The notes under the pieces: generated by a model
Database searches by the model: none
Seen by the model: only the letters and a program-made list of their open reading frames with translations
Told to the model about the DNA's origin: nothing
Translations under genes and position numbers: made by a program
Assembly (NCBI GenBank): GCA_947625615.1
Contig: CANQPB010000003.1
Coordinates: 1-64,000 of the forward strand
Length of the DNA: 64,000 nt
Direction: 5' to 3'
Origin: an uncultured Clostridia bacterium
Lineage (GTDB): Bacteria > Bacillota > Clostridia > Oscillospirales > Ruminococcaceae
Part shown: positions 6,981-14,719 of the stretch, in pieces
Numbering within the stretch: position 1 is the stretch's first letter
Layout: each line of letters starts with the position of its first letter

Positions 6981-8006
6981 TCAATCCTTAACCAGATTTT
7001 TCGGCCAGCTTCCGTACCACGCGTAGCCGGTGCGCCTCTCCTTGCTTATCTCCGAGACGTCGTAGTGTATAGACCCGTCGCGGTCGGCAAACATCGGCCG
7101 GTTGGTCTCGATCTCGTAAAATCTCGCCCATATAGGCTCGGCGTTCGGGTCTTCGACGACAACCTTGTCGTCCCCCTGCGAGACGAATTTGATACCGTAA
7201 AGCCTTGAATCGCGCAGCCACTCTATCGCCGACGATATCGCCGCCTCGATCTCGGGGGTCTTCTCGGGGATCTCCATTAAAAACTCAACTATCCCGGTGC
7301 TCTCCGCCGCGCATATCGAAGGGTATTCATAAGCTCTCGCCTGAGCGGGCCGAAGGGTGTTCTCGTCATACTGCTGGCACCATGCGGTCTTAACGCCTCT
7401 CACCTCGATCTGAGTGTCAAGAATGCAAATAATGCCGCCCTCGACCGCTGCCTTTGCTTTTTGAGCCATGCTCTTTGAGACGAAAGAAAAGTCTCCGTCG
7501 CGGTTTGAAACGTCGGTGAGAAGCCGAAGAATGTGCACCATCGCGTAGTCGTTATAGGTGATATGCGCGTGATACGTCCCCGGGTCGTCGAAGACCTGCG
7601 GCCAGCCGCCGTTTTCATACTGCCCGTTCAAAAGGAGCTTTATCCCCTTTATGCAGGCGCTTTTGTATTTTCCCTTTTTGGTTTGGTTGTATACCTTAGC
7701 GAGAACGGTTATCTCCGAGGTTGTGCCGTCGTTGTCAACGGTAGATTTCGCCCACGATCCCTCGACGGTCGGGTTTGCCCAGTCCTTTCGCCAGCCGCCG
7801 TCGGAAAGCTGATACGCGACTATTGCGTCGGCGATATTTACGGCCTCGTCGGTGCCGTACCACTCCTCCTCGCGGCCGAGATATTTTTTGATCTCCTGAT
7901 AATTTCCCGGCTCGGGGCTTTTTTTCGGAATAAGAAGCGCAACGGCCACAGCCGCAGCCGCTGCCGCAACAATGCAGATACCGGCAATTATTAAGCCTTT
8001 TTTCAT
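6981..8006 (-). CDS. Pectate lyase family 10 (PL10), membrane-anchored
   Basis: The protein should cleave polygalacturonate by beta-elimination outside the cell. Residues 1-27 form a Lys-initiated hydrophobic helix (signal anchor; no lipobox cysteine). The rest carries the PL10 landmarks in order: AIVAYQLSDGGWRKDW, STVDNDGTTSEI, NGGWPQVF, YHAHITYND, WCQQYDE with TLRPAQARAYE, WLRDSRLYGIKF, EPIWARFYEI with TNRPMFADRD, and a C-terminal ERRTGYAWYGSWP. The 341-residue length fits a single catalytic domain. It has its own promoter and an AAAAGAGG ribosome binding site. It sits beside a broken surface protein, which suggests a former polysaccharide-use cluster. Confidence 0.85.
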   Translation of the reverse strand: MKKGLIIAGICIVAAAAAAVAVALLIPKKSPEPGNYQEIKKYLGREEEWYGTDEAVNIADAIVAYQLSDGGWRKDWANPTVEGSWAKSTVDNDGTTSEITVLAKVYNQTKKGKYKSACIKGIKLLLNGQYENGGWPQVFDDPGTYHAHITYNDYAMVHILRLLTDVSNRDGDFSFVSKSMAQKAKAAVEGGIICILDTQIEVRGVKTAWCQQYDENTLRPAQARAYEYPSICAAESTGIVEFLMEIPEKTPEIEAAISSAIEWLRDSRLYGIKFVSQGDDKVVVEDPNAEPIWARFYEIETNRPMFADRDGSIHYDVSEISKERRTGYAWYGSWPKNLVKD

Positions 8007-8025
8007 AAATCATCACCTCTTTTAA

Positions 8026-8054
8026 ATTATAACATTAAATTCCCGAAAATGCAA
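8026..8054 (-). promoter_or_regulatory. Sigma-A promoter of the pectate lyase gene
   Basis: On the minus strand TTGCAT (8054-8049) and TATAAT (8031-8026) are separated by 17 bases, about 20 bases before the ATG at 8006. Confidence 0.7.
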
Positions 8055-8081
8055 GAGCAATTCAAGCGCAGAAGCGGTTGT

Positions 8082-8520
8082 TTCGCGTTACACTGCAAAG
8101 CCGCTTCGGAAACATCTCGTCAGATTCGCAGACTGCCGGCTTTGCCGGGCATTTCCGATAGACATTATTAAGCGCAGGCTGACAAAAAACGATACGCACC
8201 GCACCGAAAGTGCCTCGCAAGCTTCGATTTTGTGGTACGCCTTTGGGAACACACCCCTCCCCTTGAGGGGAGGGGTCGCGCCGTTCGCCGCAAGGTGAAC
8301 GGCCGGGTGACGGGGTGGAACCCCCTCTCCCTCCGCGAGGGAGAGGGGGCAGGGGGTGAGACAGATACGCAACGCGAAAGAATTCTGCAAAATCGCACTT
8401 TAGTTTTGCGTTGCGCTGCAAAGCCGCTTCGGCTCACGCCTTAGGTCTGCTTCGCAGACTACCGGCTTTGCCGGACTTTACCTCGCGGCCTTTTGAAATA
8501 GGCATGGCCAAAAACTTTTT
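8082..8520. repeat. Non-coding repeat island with two direct copies and perfect hairpins
   Basis: The 593 bases between 8007 and 8599 hold no convincing gene beyond the pectate lyase promoter. About 70 bases are repeated directly at 8082-8150 and 8404-8475, sharing CTGCAAAGCCGCTTCGG, TTCGCAGACT and CCGGCTTTGCCGG. Between the copies are two perfect hairpins, CCCCTCCCCT with AGGGGAGGGG (8254-8275) and CCCCCTCTCCCTC with GAGGGAGAGGGGG (8321-8349), and a weaker one at 8280-8302. The tail near 8486-8516 resembles the tail of the 3.1-3.4 kb island. The short open frames here are by-products of the repeats. Confidence 0.65.
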
Positions 8521-8561
8521 GATTTTCTTGTGATGATTTCTAATTTAATTTAAACGCAAAA

Positions 8562-8585
8562 GCGCGCCTGACAATGCAGACGCGC
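8562..8585 (-). terminator. Putative terminator of asnB
   Basis: GCGCG-C-CTG pairs with CAG-A-CGCGC around ACAATG. On the minus strand it is followed by TTTTGCG, a short U tract. It lies about 15 bases past the asnB stop codon. Confidence 0.5.
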
Positions 8586-8599
8586 AAAAGCCGTTTATG

Positions 8600-10177
8600 T
8601 CATACCCCGCTGTCTCCGTAGTTTGAAAGCACCCTCGCCGACGGGTCGGTGACGTTGCAGCCCTCCCACTCGCGGTTGGGCAGCCAGAAGCCGACTATCA
8701 TTTCGGCCTGCCCGGGGTAGTATTTCTCAAAGATCTCCCTATAAAGCAGCGATTCCTTGGTATACGGCGGGCAGTAGCCGTATTTTTTTATCTTCTCATC
8801 AAATTCTTCATCGGTGTAATAGCCCTCCGCGTATTCTTTTAGGTAGTCCACCATAGAATGTCCCACGGCGTCGGAGAACGCCGCCTTTTCGCGGTACAAA
8901 ATGTCGTGCGGAAGATATCCTCCGCTCTCGAACGCCTTCCTCAGAAGATATTTGCCCTTGTTATACTTGTTCAGCTTGAGCTCGGGATCAACAGACATCA
9001 CATATTCCGCAAAGGCGAGGTCGCCGAATGGCACCCTTGCCTCGAGCGAGTTCACCGAAACGCACCTGTCCGCCCGAAGAACGTCGTACATGTGCAGCTC
9101 GCGGATCCTCTTTTCCGCCTCTTTTTGGAACGCCTCCGCCGAGGGGGCAAAGTCTGTGTATTTATAGCCGAAGAGTTCGTCCGAGATCTCGCCGGTCAGA
9201 AGAACCCTTATGCCCGTCGTCTCGTGGATAGCCTTGCAGACAAGATACATTCCTATGCTCGCGCGGATAGTCGTGATGTCGTATGTCCCGAGGACGTTAA
9301 TTACAGTGTCGAGGGCGTTTAAAACGTCCTCCTTTGAGATGATCACCTCGGTGTGGTCGCTGCCTATGTAGTCGGCCACCTGGCGGGCGTATTTTAAATC
9401 TATCGCGTCGCCGCTCATGCCTATCGAGAAGGTCTTTATCGGCTCGTCGGAGCACCTTTGCGCCACCGCGCAGACGAGAGAGGAATCCAGCCCGCCCGAA
9501 AGGAGATATCCCACCTTAGCGTCGGCGACAAGCCTTTTTTCGATTCCTTTCACAAGAAGATCGTGAATTTTACCGACAACGGTGTCAAACCCGTCGGGGG
9601 AAACCTTTGCGACCTCCGAGACGTCGCGGTATTTTATGAATTCGCCGTTTTTGTAGTAGTGTCCGGGAGGGAAGGGTAGTATCTTATCGCAGAGGCCGAT
9701 GAGGTTTTTCGGCTCGGAGGCAAAGCAGATGTTTCCGTCCTCGCGGTAGCCGTAATAAAGCGGGCGAATGCCTATTGGGTCGCGCGCGGCGATGAATTCG
9801 CCGGTTCGGCCGTCGTAAATTATCAGGGCGTATTCCGCGTCGAGGGTGGCGAACATCTTAACGCCGAGCTCAAAGTAAAGGGGGAGCAGAATTTCGCAGT
9901 CCGAGCCGCTTTTGAAGCGGTAGGTCTTCGAAAGCCTTTCCTTTATCTTTTCAAAGCCGTAGATCTCGCCGTTGCAGACAATAAAGCAGCCGCCGAGCTC
10001 AAAGGGCTGCATTCCGTCGGGGGTTAGGCCCATGATTGCAAGGCGGTGGAACCCGAGGATTCCCTTGCCGGTGTTGATTATCCTTGAATCGTCCGGCCCG
10101 CGCGATTTTGTCCTTAAAAATCCCTCCCGGAATTTTCTGATGTCCGTCTCGCCGACGGCTCCCATAATTGAACACAT
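8600..10177 (-). CDS. asnB: Asparagine synthase (glutamine-hydrolysing)
   Basis: The enzyme uses glutamine-derived ammonia and ATP to amidate aspartate. The start at 10177 (MCSIMGAVGE) was chosen because it places the class II amidotransferase nucleophile at Cys2 and has AAAGGA upstream; the frame stays open upstream to 10312 but those residues are not conserved. The N-terminal glutaminase domain shows SRGPDDSR, GFHRLAI and VCNGEIYGF. The C-terminal synthetase has the PP-loop LLSGGLDSSLV, then LLTGEISDELFGY and SLEARVPFGD. The 525-residue length is typical. It is the third minus-strand gene after glnN and the Amt-PII gene. The 174-base gap before it contains a GCCCCGG...CCGGGGC hairpin that lacks a U tract. 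Confidence 0.95.
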   Translation of the reverse strand: MCSIMGAVGETDIRKFREGFLRTKSRGPDDSRIINTGKGILGFHRLAIMGLTPDGMQPFELGGCFIVCNGEIYGFEKIKERLSKTYRFKSGSDCEILLPLYFELGVKMFATLDAEYALIIYDGRTGEFIAARDPIGIRPLYYGYREDGNICFASEPKNLIGLCDKILPFPPGHYYKNGEFIKYRDVSEVAKVSPDGFDTVVGKIHDLLVKGIEKRLVADAKVGYLLSGGLDSSLVCAVAQRCSDEPIKTFSIGMSGDAIDLKYARQVADYIGSDHTEVIISKEDVLNALDTVINVLGTYDITTIRASIGMYLVCKAIHETTGIRVLLTGEISDELFGYKYTDFAPSAEAFQKEAEKRIRELHMYDVLRADRCVSVNSLEARVPFGDLAFAEYVMSVDPELKLNKYNKGKYLLRKAFESGGYLPHDILYREKAAFSDAVGHSMVDYLKEYAEGYYTDEEFDEKIKKYGYCPPYTKESLLYREIFEKYYPGQAEMIVGFWLPNREWEGCNVTDPSARVLSNYGDSGV

Positions 10178-10351
10178 ATAAATCAATCCTTTGCTGTTTT
10201 TGAATGTCACACTCAGCATGCCGCCGCCGCGGCAGGTTAAGTCTGATATTCCGCCTAAAGCTGCGTCCCTGCCCCGGCGGGAAAAATCCGCACCGGGGCC
10301 TGAACACATCACTCTTTATAACTAAGGAGAAGCTGGCTTATTTATCGGGAT

Positions 10352-12076
10352 TTACTCGACGTCCTGAAGAGCGTCGTATCCCTCTTCGCCGGTGCGCACC
10401 TTAACGACGTTTTCGACGTCGTAGACGAATATCTTGCCGTCGCCGATGTGGCCGGTGTAAAGCACCTTCTTGGCGGTCTCAATGACCGTTCTCACGGGTA
10501 TTTTTGATACCACTATGTCTACCTGAACCTTAGGCAGCAGGTTTGTCTCGACGGGAACGCCGCGGTAATATTCCGGCTTGCCCTTCTGTGCGCCGAAGCC
10601 CATTACGTGCGAAACCGTCATGCCGGTGATGCCGAGCTTGGACATGGCGTTCTTGAGAGCGTCGAACCTTGCTTCCTTGCAGATGATCTCGACCTTGGTG
10701 AACTTATGCTCGCCGTCGGTGAAGGAGGGAACCTTCTTGACGGGGATAGCCTCGGCCTCGGGGGTGTCGCCCGAGACGGCGGGAACCTCGCCGTAATCGC
10801 CGTAGGAGACGTATTTGTCAACCGCAGGCATGAAGTCGGGATATGCGGAGGGAAGACCGTGCTCGGGAATGTCAAGACCCATGATCTCCTCGTCGGGGGT
10901 TACTCTTAAGCCGTGAAGCTTTTTAATAAGCGCGAAGAATATGCACATCATGACGGCGGCATAGCAGGCGACGGAAACGAAGCCCAAAAGCTGGATACCG
11001 AGCTGCTTGAAGCTGCCGGTGTAGAAGAGGCCGGAGAGGCCGGCAGGGGCGTCGGGGTTGGCAAAGAGACCGACGGCTATCGTGCCCCAGATACCGTTTG
11101 CCATGTGAACGCCTACGGCGCCGACGGGGTCGTCGATATGCAGCTTCATGTCAAGTCCTTCGACAACAGCGACAACAAGTATACCCGAAACTATGCCCAC
11201 GGCGCAGGCGCCGATCCAGTCCATGGCGTCGCAGCCGGCGGTGATGCCGACGAGGCCCGCCAGAGAGGCGTTTAAGCACATTGAAACGTCAGGCTTGCCG
11301 TTTTTGATCCAGGTGTAGATCATTGTGGTGCAGGTGGCGACGGAAGGAGCCACCGTGGTGGTCAGAAAGATTGAAGCGAGCTCGGAAACGGTGGTCGCGG
11401 CAGCGCCGTTGAAGCCGTACCAGCCGAGCCAGAGAATGAATACGCCCAAAGCGCCGAGGGTGATGGAGTGACCGGGTATGGCGTTTACCTTAACGACCTT
11501 GCCGCTCTTGTCGCGGACGTATTTGCCGATTCTCGGGCCGAGGAAGATAGCGCCTACAAGGGCCGCGATGCCGCCGACCATATGTATGGCGCAGGAGCCG
11601 GCGTAGTCGTGGAAGCCGAGCTGAGAGAGCCAGCCGCCGCCCCAGATCCAGTGGGCCTCAATGGGGTAGACTATCAGCGAGATCACCGCCGAGTAGATGC
11701 AGTAGGCCGAAAACTTCGTTCTCTCGGCCATGGCGCCCGAAACGATAGTCGCGGTGGTGGCGCAGAACACGAGGTTAAAGACGAATGTCGAGGCGCCGGT
11801 AAAGCCCTCCTCGGGCGAGGCGATGAACGCCTTGAAGTTGGTGAACAGATCCATGTTGGGCAGGCCTATGAGGCCGAAGAGCGTGTCCTCGCCCATCATG
11901 AGGGTGTAGCCCAAAAGCGAGAAGACAACTGTGCCTATGCAGAAGTCCATGAGGTTTTTCATAATGATGTTGCCGGCGTTCTTTGCCCTTGTAAAGCCGG
12001 TCTCTACCATGGCAAACCCCGCCTGCATCCAGAAGACAAGGGCCGCGCCTATAAGGTACCAAAATTCGACTGTCAT
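10352..12076 (-). CDS. amt: Ammonium transporter fused to a PII signalling domain
   Basis: Residues 1-400 form an Amt channel with about 11 membrane helices, starting MTVEFWYLIGAALVFWMQAGFAMVE without the usual first helix or signal peptide. Both pore histidines are visible, in CAIHMVGGIAALVGA and in VGVHMANGIWG. After a linker of about 60 residues a complete PII domain follows (VEIICKEARFDALKNAM to the C-terminus) with the PII signature TGHIGDGKIFV. The T-loop reads YYRGVPVETNLLPKV, so the uridylylated tyrosine of enteric PII is absent, and control is more likely by ligand binding. It lies between glnN and asnB on the same strand. The tethered PII domain would gate ammonium uptake directly. 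Confidence 0.95.
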   Translation of the reverse strand: MTVEFWYLIGAALVFWMQAGFAMVETGFTRAKNAGNIIMKNLMDFCIGTVVFSLLGYTLMMGEDTLFGLIGLPNMDLFTNFKAFIASPEEGFTGASTFVFNLVFCATTATIVSGAMAERTKFSAYCIYSAVISLIVYPIEAHWIWGGGWLSQLGFHDYAGSCAIHMVGGIAALVGAIFLGPRIGKYVRDKSGKVVKVNAIPGHSITLGALGVFILWLGWYGFNGAAATTVSELASIFLTTTVAPSVATCTTMIYTWIKNGKPDVSMCLNASLAGLVGITAGCDAMDWIGACAVGIVSGILVVAVVEGLDMKLHIDDPVGAVGVHMANGIWGTIAVGLFANPDAPAGLSGLFYTGSFKQLGIQLLGFVSVACYAAVMMCIFFALIKKLHGLRVTPDEEIMGLDIPEHGLPSAYPDFMPAVDKYVSYGDYGEVPAVSGDTPEAEAIPVKKVPSFTDGEHKFTKVEIICKEARFDALKNAMSKLGITGMTVSHVMGFGAQKGKPEYYRGVPVETNLLPKVQVDIVVSKIPVRTVIETAKKVLYTGHIGDGKIFVYDVENVVKVRTGEEGYDALQDVE

Positions 12077-12105
12077 AATATCAATCCCTTTCAGTTTTGC
12101 CGGGA

Positions 12106-12118
12106 TATCGGCCCGATA
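12106..12118. promoter_or_regulatory. Palindromic site before amt
   Basis: TATCGG-C-CCGATA is a perfect palindrome 30 bases upstream of the amt start, within a 168-base leader. That leader also has longer-range complementarity (GGGGTC with GACCCC, GCCTT with AAGGC, GGATATC with GATATCC on the minus strand). It could be an operator or part of an RNA fold; no clear promoter or terminator was found here. Confidence 0.35.
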
Positions 12119-12244
12119 TAAGGGGGTCGAGCCTTATCCCGTTAATAAGATTTCAGATATCCTATTTACGTTCAAAGGCCTGACCCCACGAAAACGCTTG
12201 CCCGCCAGTAACACGCAAAATATTTGTTTGACTTTTTGGGTCTT

Positions 12245-14332
12245 TTATCTGACCCCGAATAAAAGCTTGCCGTAGGTCGGATATCTCCAGAACTTTTCGT
12301 CTGTGATTGCCTCGGCCTCGTCCGCGGGAGCCCTTAAGGCGTCCATAGCGGGGATAATGGTGTCGCGAATAAAGCAGGAAGCTTCGGTGACGTCCGAAAT
12401 CTTCTTATATTCGGCGATCTTTTTATCCAGATCCTCGGTGGCGTCCTGAATCTTTTCAAGAAGCCCCGAGAGCTTAGAGATGAGGTTCTTCTCATACTTC
12501 GCTTCAATGCCGATTTCGTGCTTGTTCTTTGCGGTCTCGGCGAGAGAGGCGATGTAATCCTCCACGGCGGGCATTATCATCTTTTTCGACATGTCGCTCA
12601 TGGTGAGAGCCTCGATGTTCACGGTCTTGACGTAGTTTTCAAGCATGATCTCGGTTCTCGATTCTATCTCCGCCTTCGAGTAGACCTTGTGCGCGGTAAG
12701 CATATCGACGTTCTTTTTGTCCAAAAGCTTCGGCATGGCGTCGGGGGTGGTCTTAAGATTCAGAAGACCTCTCTTTTCCGCCTCGGCTATCCAACTGTCG
12801 TCGTAGCCGTTGCCGTTGAAGATTATTCTCTTGTGCTCGGTGACGGTCTTCTTGATGAGATCGTGAAGCGCCGAGTTGAAGTCGTCGGCCTTTTCAAGAA
12901 CGTCGGCGAACTGCTTTAAGCTCTCGGCAACGGCCGAGTTGAGCATGATGTTCGCGCAGGCGATGGAGTTGGAGGAGCCGAGCATTCTGAACTCGAACTT
13001 GTTGCCGGTAAAGGCGAACGGCGAGGTGCGGTTGCGGTCGGTGTTGTCGCGCTGGAATCTCGGAAGAACGTGTACGCCGAGCTTCATGGTAGTCTTTTCG
13101 GAGCCGCCGTAGGGGGTGTCGTTCTCTATGGCGTCCAAAACCGCCTGGAGCTCGTCTCCGAGGAACATCGAAACCACGGCCGGAGGGGCCTCGTTTGCGC
13201 CGAGCCTGTGATCGTTGCCGGCAGTGGCCACGGCAAGTCTCAGAAGATCCTGATAGTCGTCGACGGCCTTGATTACCGCAACGAGGAACAGAAGAAACTG
13301 CGCGTTCTCATAGGGGGTCTCGCCGGGGGCGAGAAGGTTTACGCCGGTATCGGTTGAAATAGACCAGTTGTTGTGCTTGCCCGATCCGTTTACGCCGGCG
13401 AAGGGCTTTTCATGAAGCAGGCAGACAAGCCCGTGCTTTGCGGCGACCTTCTGCATAATCTCCATTGTCAGCTGGTTGTGATCGGTGGCGATGTTTGTGG
13501 TGGAGTAGATCGGCGCGAGCTCGTGCTGAGCGGGGGCAACCTCGTTGTGCTCCGTCTTCGCAAGAATGCCCAATTTCCAGAGCTCGTCGTTGAGGTCTGC
13601 CATATAGGCGGCAACTCTCGGCTTGATTACGCCGAAGTAGTGATCGTCAAGCTCCTGGCCCTTGGGCGGCAGGCAGCCGAAGAGGGTTCTGCCGGTGTAG
13701 ATAAGGTCGGGTCTCTGGTCGTAAAGCTCCTTGTCGACAAGGAAGTATTCCTGCTCGGGGCCGACGGAGGTCTTGACGCACTTCACGTCGTCGTTGCCGA
13801 ACAGTTTAAGAATTCTCAGAGCCTGCTTGTTGAGCGCTTCCATCGAGCGCAGCAGGGGAGTTTTCTTGTCGAGAGCCTCTCCTCCGTATGAGCAGAACGC
13901 TGTGGGAATGCAGAGCGTCTTGCCCTTTATGAATGCGTAAGAGGTGGGATCCCAGGCGGTATAGCCCCTCGCCTCAAAGGTGGCTCTTAAGCCGCCTGAC
14001 GGGAAGCTTGAGGCGTCGGGCTCGCCCTTTATGAGCTCCTTGCCCGAAAATTCCATGATAACTCTTCCGTCGGGTGCGGGCGAAATAAAGCTGTCGTGCT
14101 TTTCTGCGGTGATTCCGGTCAGCGGCTGGAACCAGTGGGTGTAATGGGTGGCGCCCTTGGATACCGCCCATTCCTTCATCGCCTCGGCAACGGCGTTGGC
14201 AACGGAAATGTCAAGTCTTGCGCCCTCGTCAATAGTCTTCTTCAAAGATTTGTAGACAGAGGCTGAAAGATTTGCCTTCATCACACGGTCGTCGAATACC
14301 ATGCTTCCGAAAATGTCGGTCACGTTTGACAT
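12245..14332 (-). CDS. glnN: Glutamine synthetase, type III
   Basis: This dodecameric enzyme makes glutamine from glutamate, ammonia and ATP. The 695-residue length and the N-terminal block [18 protein letters not shown] are typical of GSIII. Conserved elements include [63 protein letters not shown], the GSIII loop [30 protein letters not shown] and [17 protein letters not shown]. An AAGGAGG ribosome binding site lies 7 bases upstream. The leader contains a strong terminator overlapped by an ANTAR-type hairpin, so synthesis is probably set by antitermination. The minus-strand genes for Amt-PII and AsnB follow. Confidence 0.97.
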   Translation of the reverse strand: MSNVTDIFGSMVFDDRVMKANLSASVYKSLKKTIDEGARLDISVANAVAEAMKEWAVSKGATHYTHWFQPLTGITAEKHDSFISPAPDGRVIMEFSGKELIKGEPDASSFPSGGLRATFEARGYTAWDPTSYAFIKGKTLCIPTAFCSYGGEALDKKTPLLRSMEALNKQALRILKLFGNDDVKCVKTSVGPEQEYFLVDKELYDQRPDLIYTGRTLFGCLPPKGQELDDHYFGVIKPRVAAYMADLNDELWKLGILAKTEHNEVAPAQHELAPIYSTTNIATDHNQLTMEIMQKVAAKHGLVCLLHEKPFAGVNGSGKHNNWSISTDTGVNLLAPGETPYENAQFLLFLVAVIKAVDDYQDLLRLAVATAGNDHRLGANEAPPAVVSMFLGDELQAVLDAIENDTPYGGSEKTTMKLGVHVLPRFQRDNTDRNRTSPFAFTGNKFEFRMLGSSNSIACANIMLNSAVAESLKQFADVLEKADDFNSALHDLIKKTVTEHKRIIFNGNGYDDSWIAEAEKRGLLNLKTTPDAMPKLLDKKNVDMLTAHKVYSKAEIESRTEIMLENYVKTVNIEALTMSDMSKKMIMPAVEDYIASLAETAKNKHEIGIEAKYEKNLISKLSGLLEKIQDATEDLDKKIAEYKKISDVTEASCFIRDTIIPAMDALRAPADEAEAITDEKFWRYPTYGKLLFGVR

Positions 14333-14374
14333 AATAGTTCCTCCTTGGTGTTTTGTATAAGTGACAGAACATGT

Positions 14375-14427
14375 CTAAAAAACAAAAGACGCCGTCGCGG
14401 AAATATCCGCGAAGACGTCTTTGCCTT
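14375..14427 (-). promoter_or_regulatory. ANTAR-type hexaloop hairpin overlapping a leader terminator (glnN)
   Basis: On the minus strand AAGGC-[AAAGAC]-GTCTT (14427-14412) forms a 5-bp stem with a six-base loop having A at position 1 and G at position 4, the signature recognised by ANTAR proteins. The loop is also the start of the 5' arm of an intrinsic terminator: AAAGACG (14422-14416) pairs with CGTCTTT (14391-14385), enclosing CGCGGA-TATT-TCCGCG, and is followed by TGTTTTTT. The two folds exclude each other. Only one hexaloop is evident, whereas characterised ANTAR targets have two. Confidence 0.65.
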
Positions 14428-14438
14428 TCATGCGTTAC

Positions 14439-14467
14439 ATTGTACTACCGTTTTTGCGGTTTGTCAA
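14439..14467 (-). promoter_or_regulatory. Sigma-A promoter of glnN
   Basis: On the minus strand TTGACA (14467-14462) and TACAAT (14444-14439) are 17 bases apart. Transcription would begin just upstream of the hexaloop hairpin and terminator. Confidence 0.8.
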
Positions 14468-14571
14468 GACCCAAATTGCAATTTTTTCAGAATTTTTTGC
14501 GTTTTGACGCATTTTTTGCATTTTTGACAAAACGGACATTCATTTTTGCCGAAAATTTTCGCATAATTCCA

Positions 14572-14600
14572 TTGACATTCCCTTTATAATATGTTATCAT
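14572..14600 (+). promoter_or_regulatory. Sigma-A promoter of the glutamate synthase operon
   Basis: TTGACA (14572-14577) and TATCAT (14595-14600) are 17 bases apart, diverging from the glnN promoter and giving a leader of about 110 bases. Confidence 0.75.
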
Positions 14601-14638
14601 ATCAAAAGCGTTACATGCGTTTTCGCTTTATAAATAAT

Positions 14639-14695
14639 GTGAGCAAAGGCGTTCACTTAAAAGGCAGACATTCTGCTTTTTTGGTGTGCGCCTTT
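14639..14695 (+). promoter_or_regulatory. ANTAR-type hexaloop hairpin overlapping a leader terminator (glutamate synthase operon)
   Basis: GTGAGC-[AAAGGC]-GTTCAC (14639-14656) is a 6-bp stem (one G-U pair) with a six-base loop having A1 and G4. The loop again begins the 5' arm of a long terminator: AAAGGCG (14645-14651) pairs with CGCCTTT (14689-14695), the inner part AAAAGGCAGA pairs with TCTGCTTTTT, and ATTTATA follows. The inner stem GCAGA-CAT-TCTGC with TTTTTT could terminate on its own. This is the same layout as in the glnN leader. A second, upstream hexaloop is not clear; AAAGCG/CGCTTT at 14605-14629 has a 13-base loop. Confidence 0.7.
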
Positions 14696-14719
14696 ATTTA
14701 TACGAAAGGATATGATTAA

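Noticed and set aside
8062..8444. Several overlapping frames (70-119 codons) in the 8 kb island
   Set aside because: All run through perfect hairpins and direct repeats and resemble no protein.
10178..10312. N-terminal extension of asnB to the ATG at 10312
   Set aside because: It would bury the Cys2 nucleophile 46 residues inside the protein and is not conserved; the start at 10177 has a ribosome binding site.
11468..12121. 217-codon plus-strand frame opposite amt
   Set aside because: It is antisense to conserved Amt helices, and its residues are the mirror of that coding sequence.
12077..12244. Glutamine riboswitch or third ANTAR site before amt
   Set aside because: The glutamine riboswitch core sequences are absent, and the only AxxGxx candidate (AACGGG) needs a bulged stem.
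14601..14632. A first (P1) hexaloop hairpin upstream of the plus-strand ANTAR site
   Set aside because: The AAAGCG/CGCTTT stem here encloses 13 bases and no six-base loop with A1 and G4 can be drawn, so I do not claim it.
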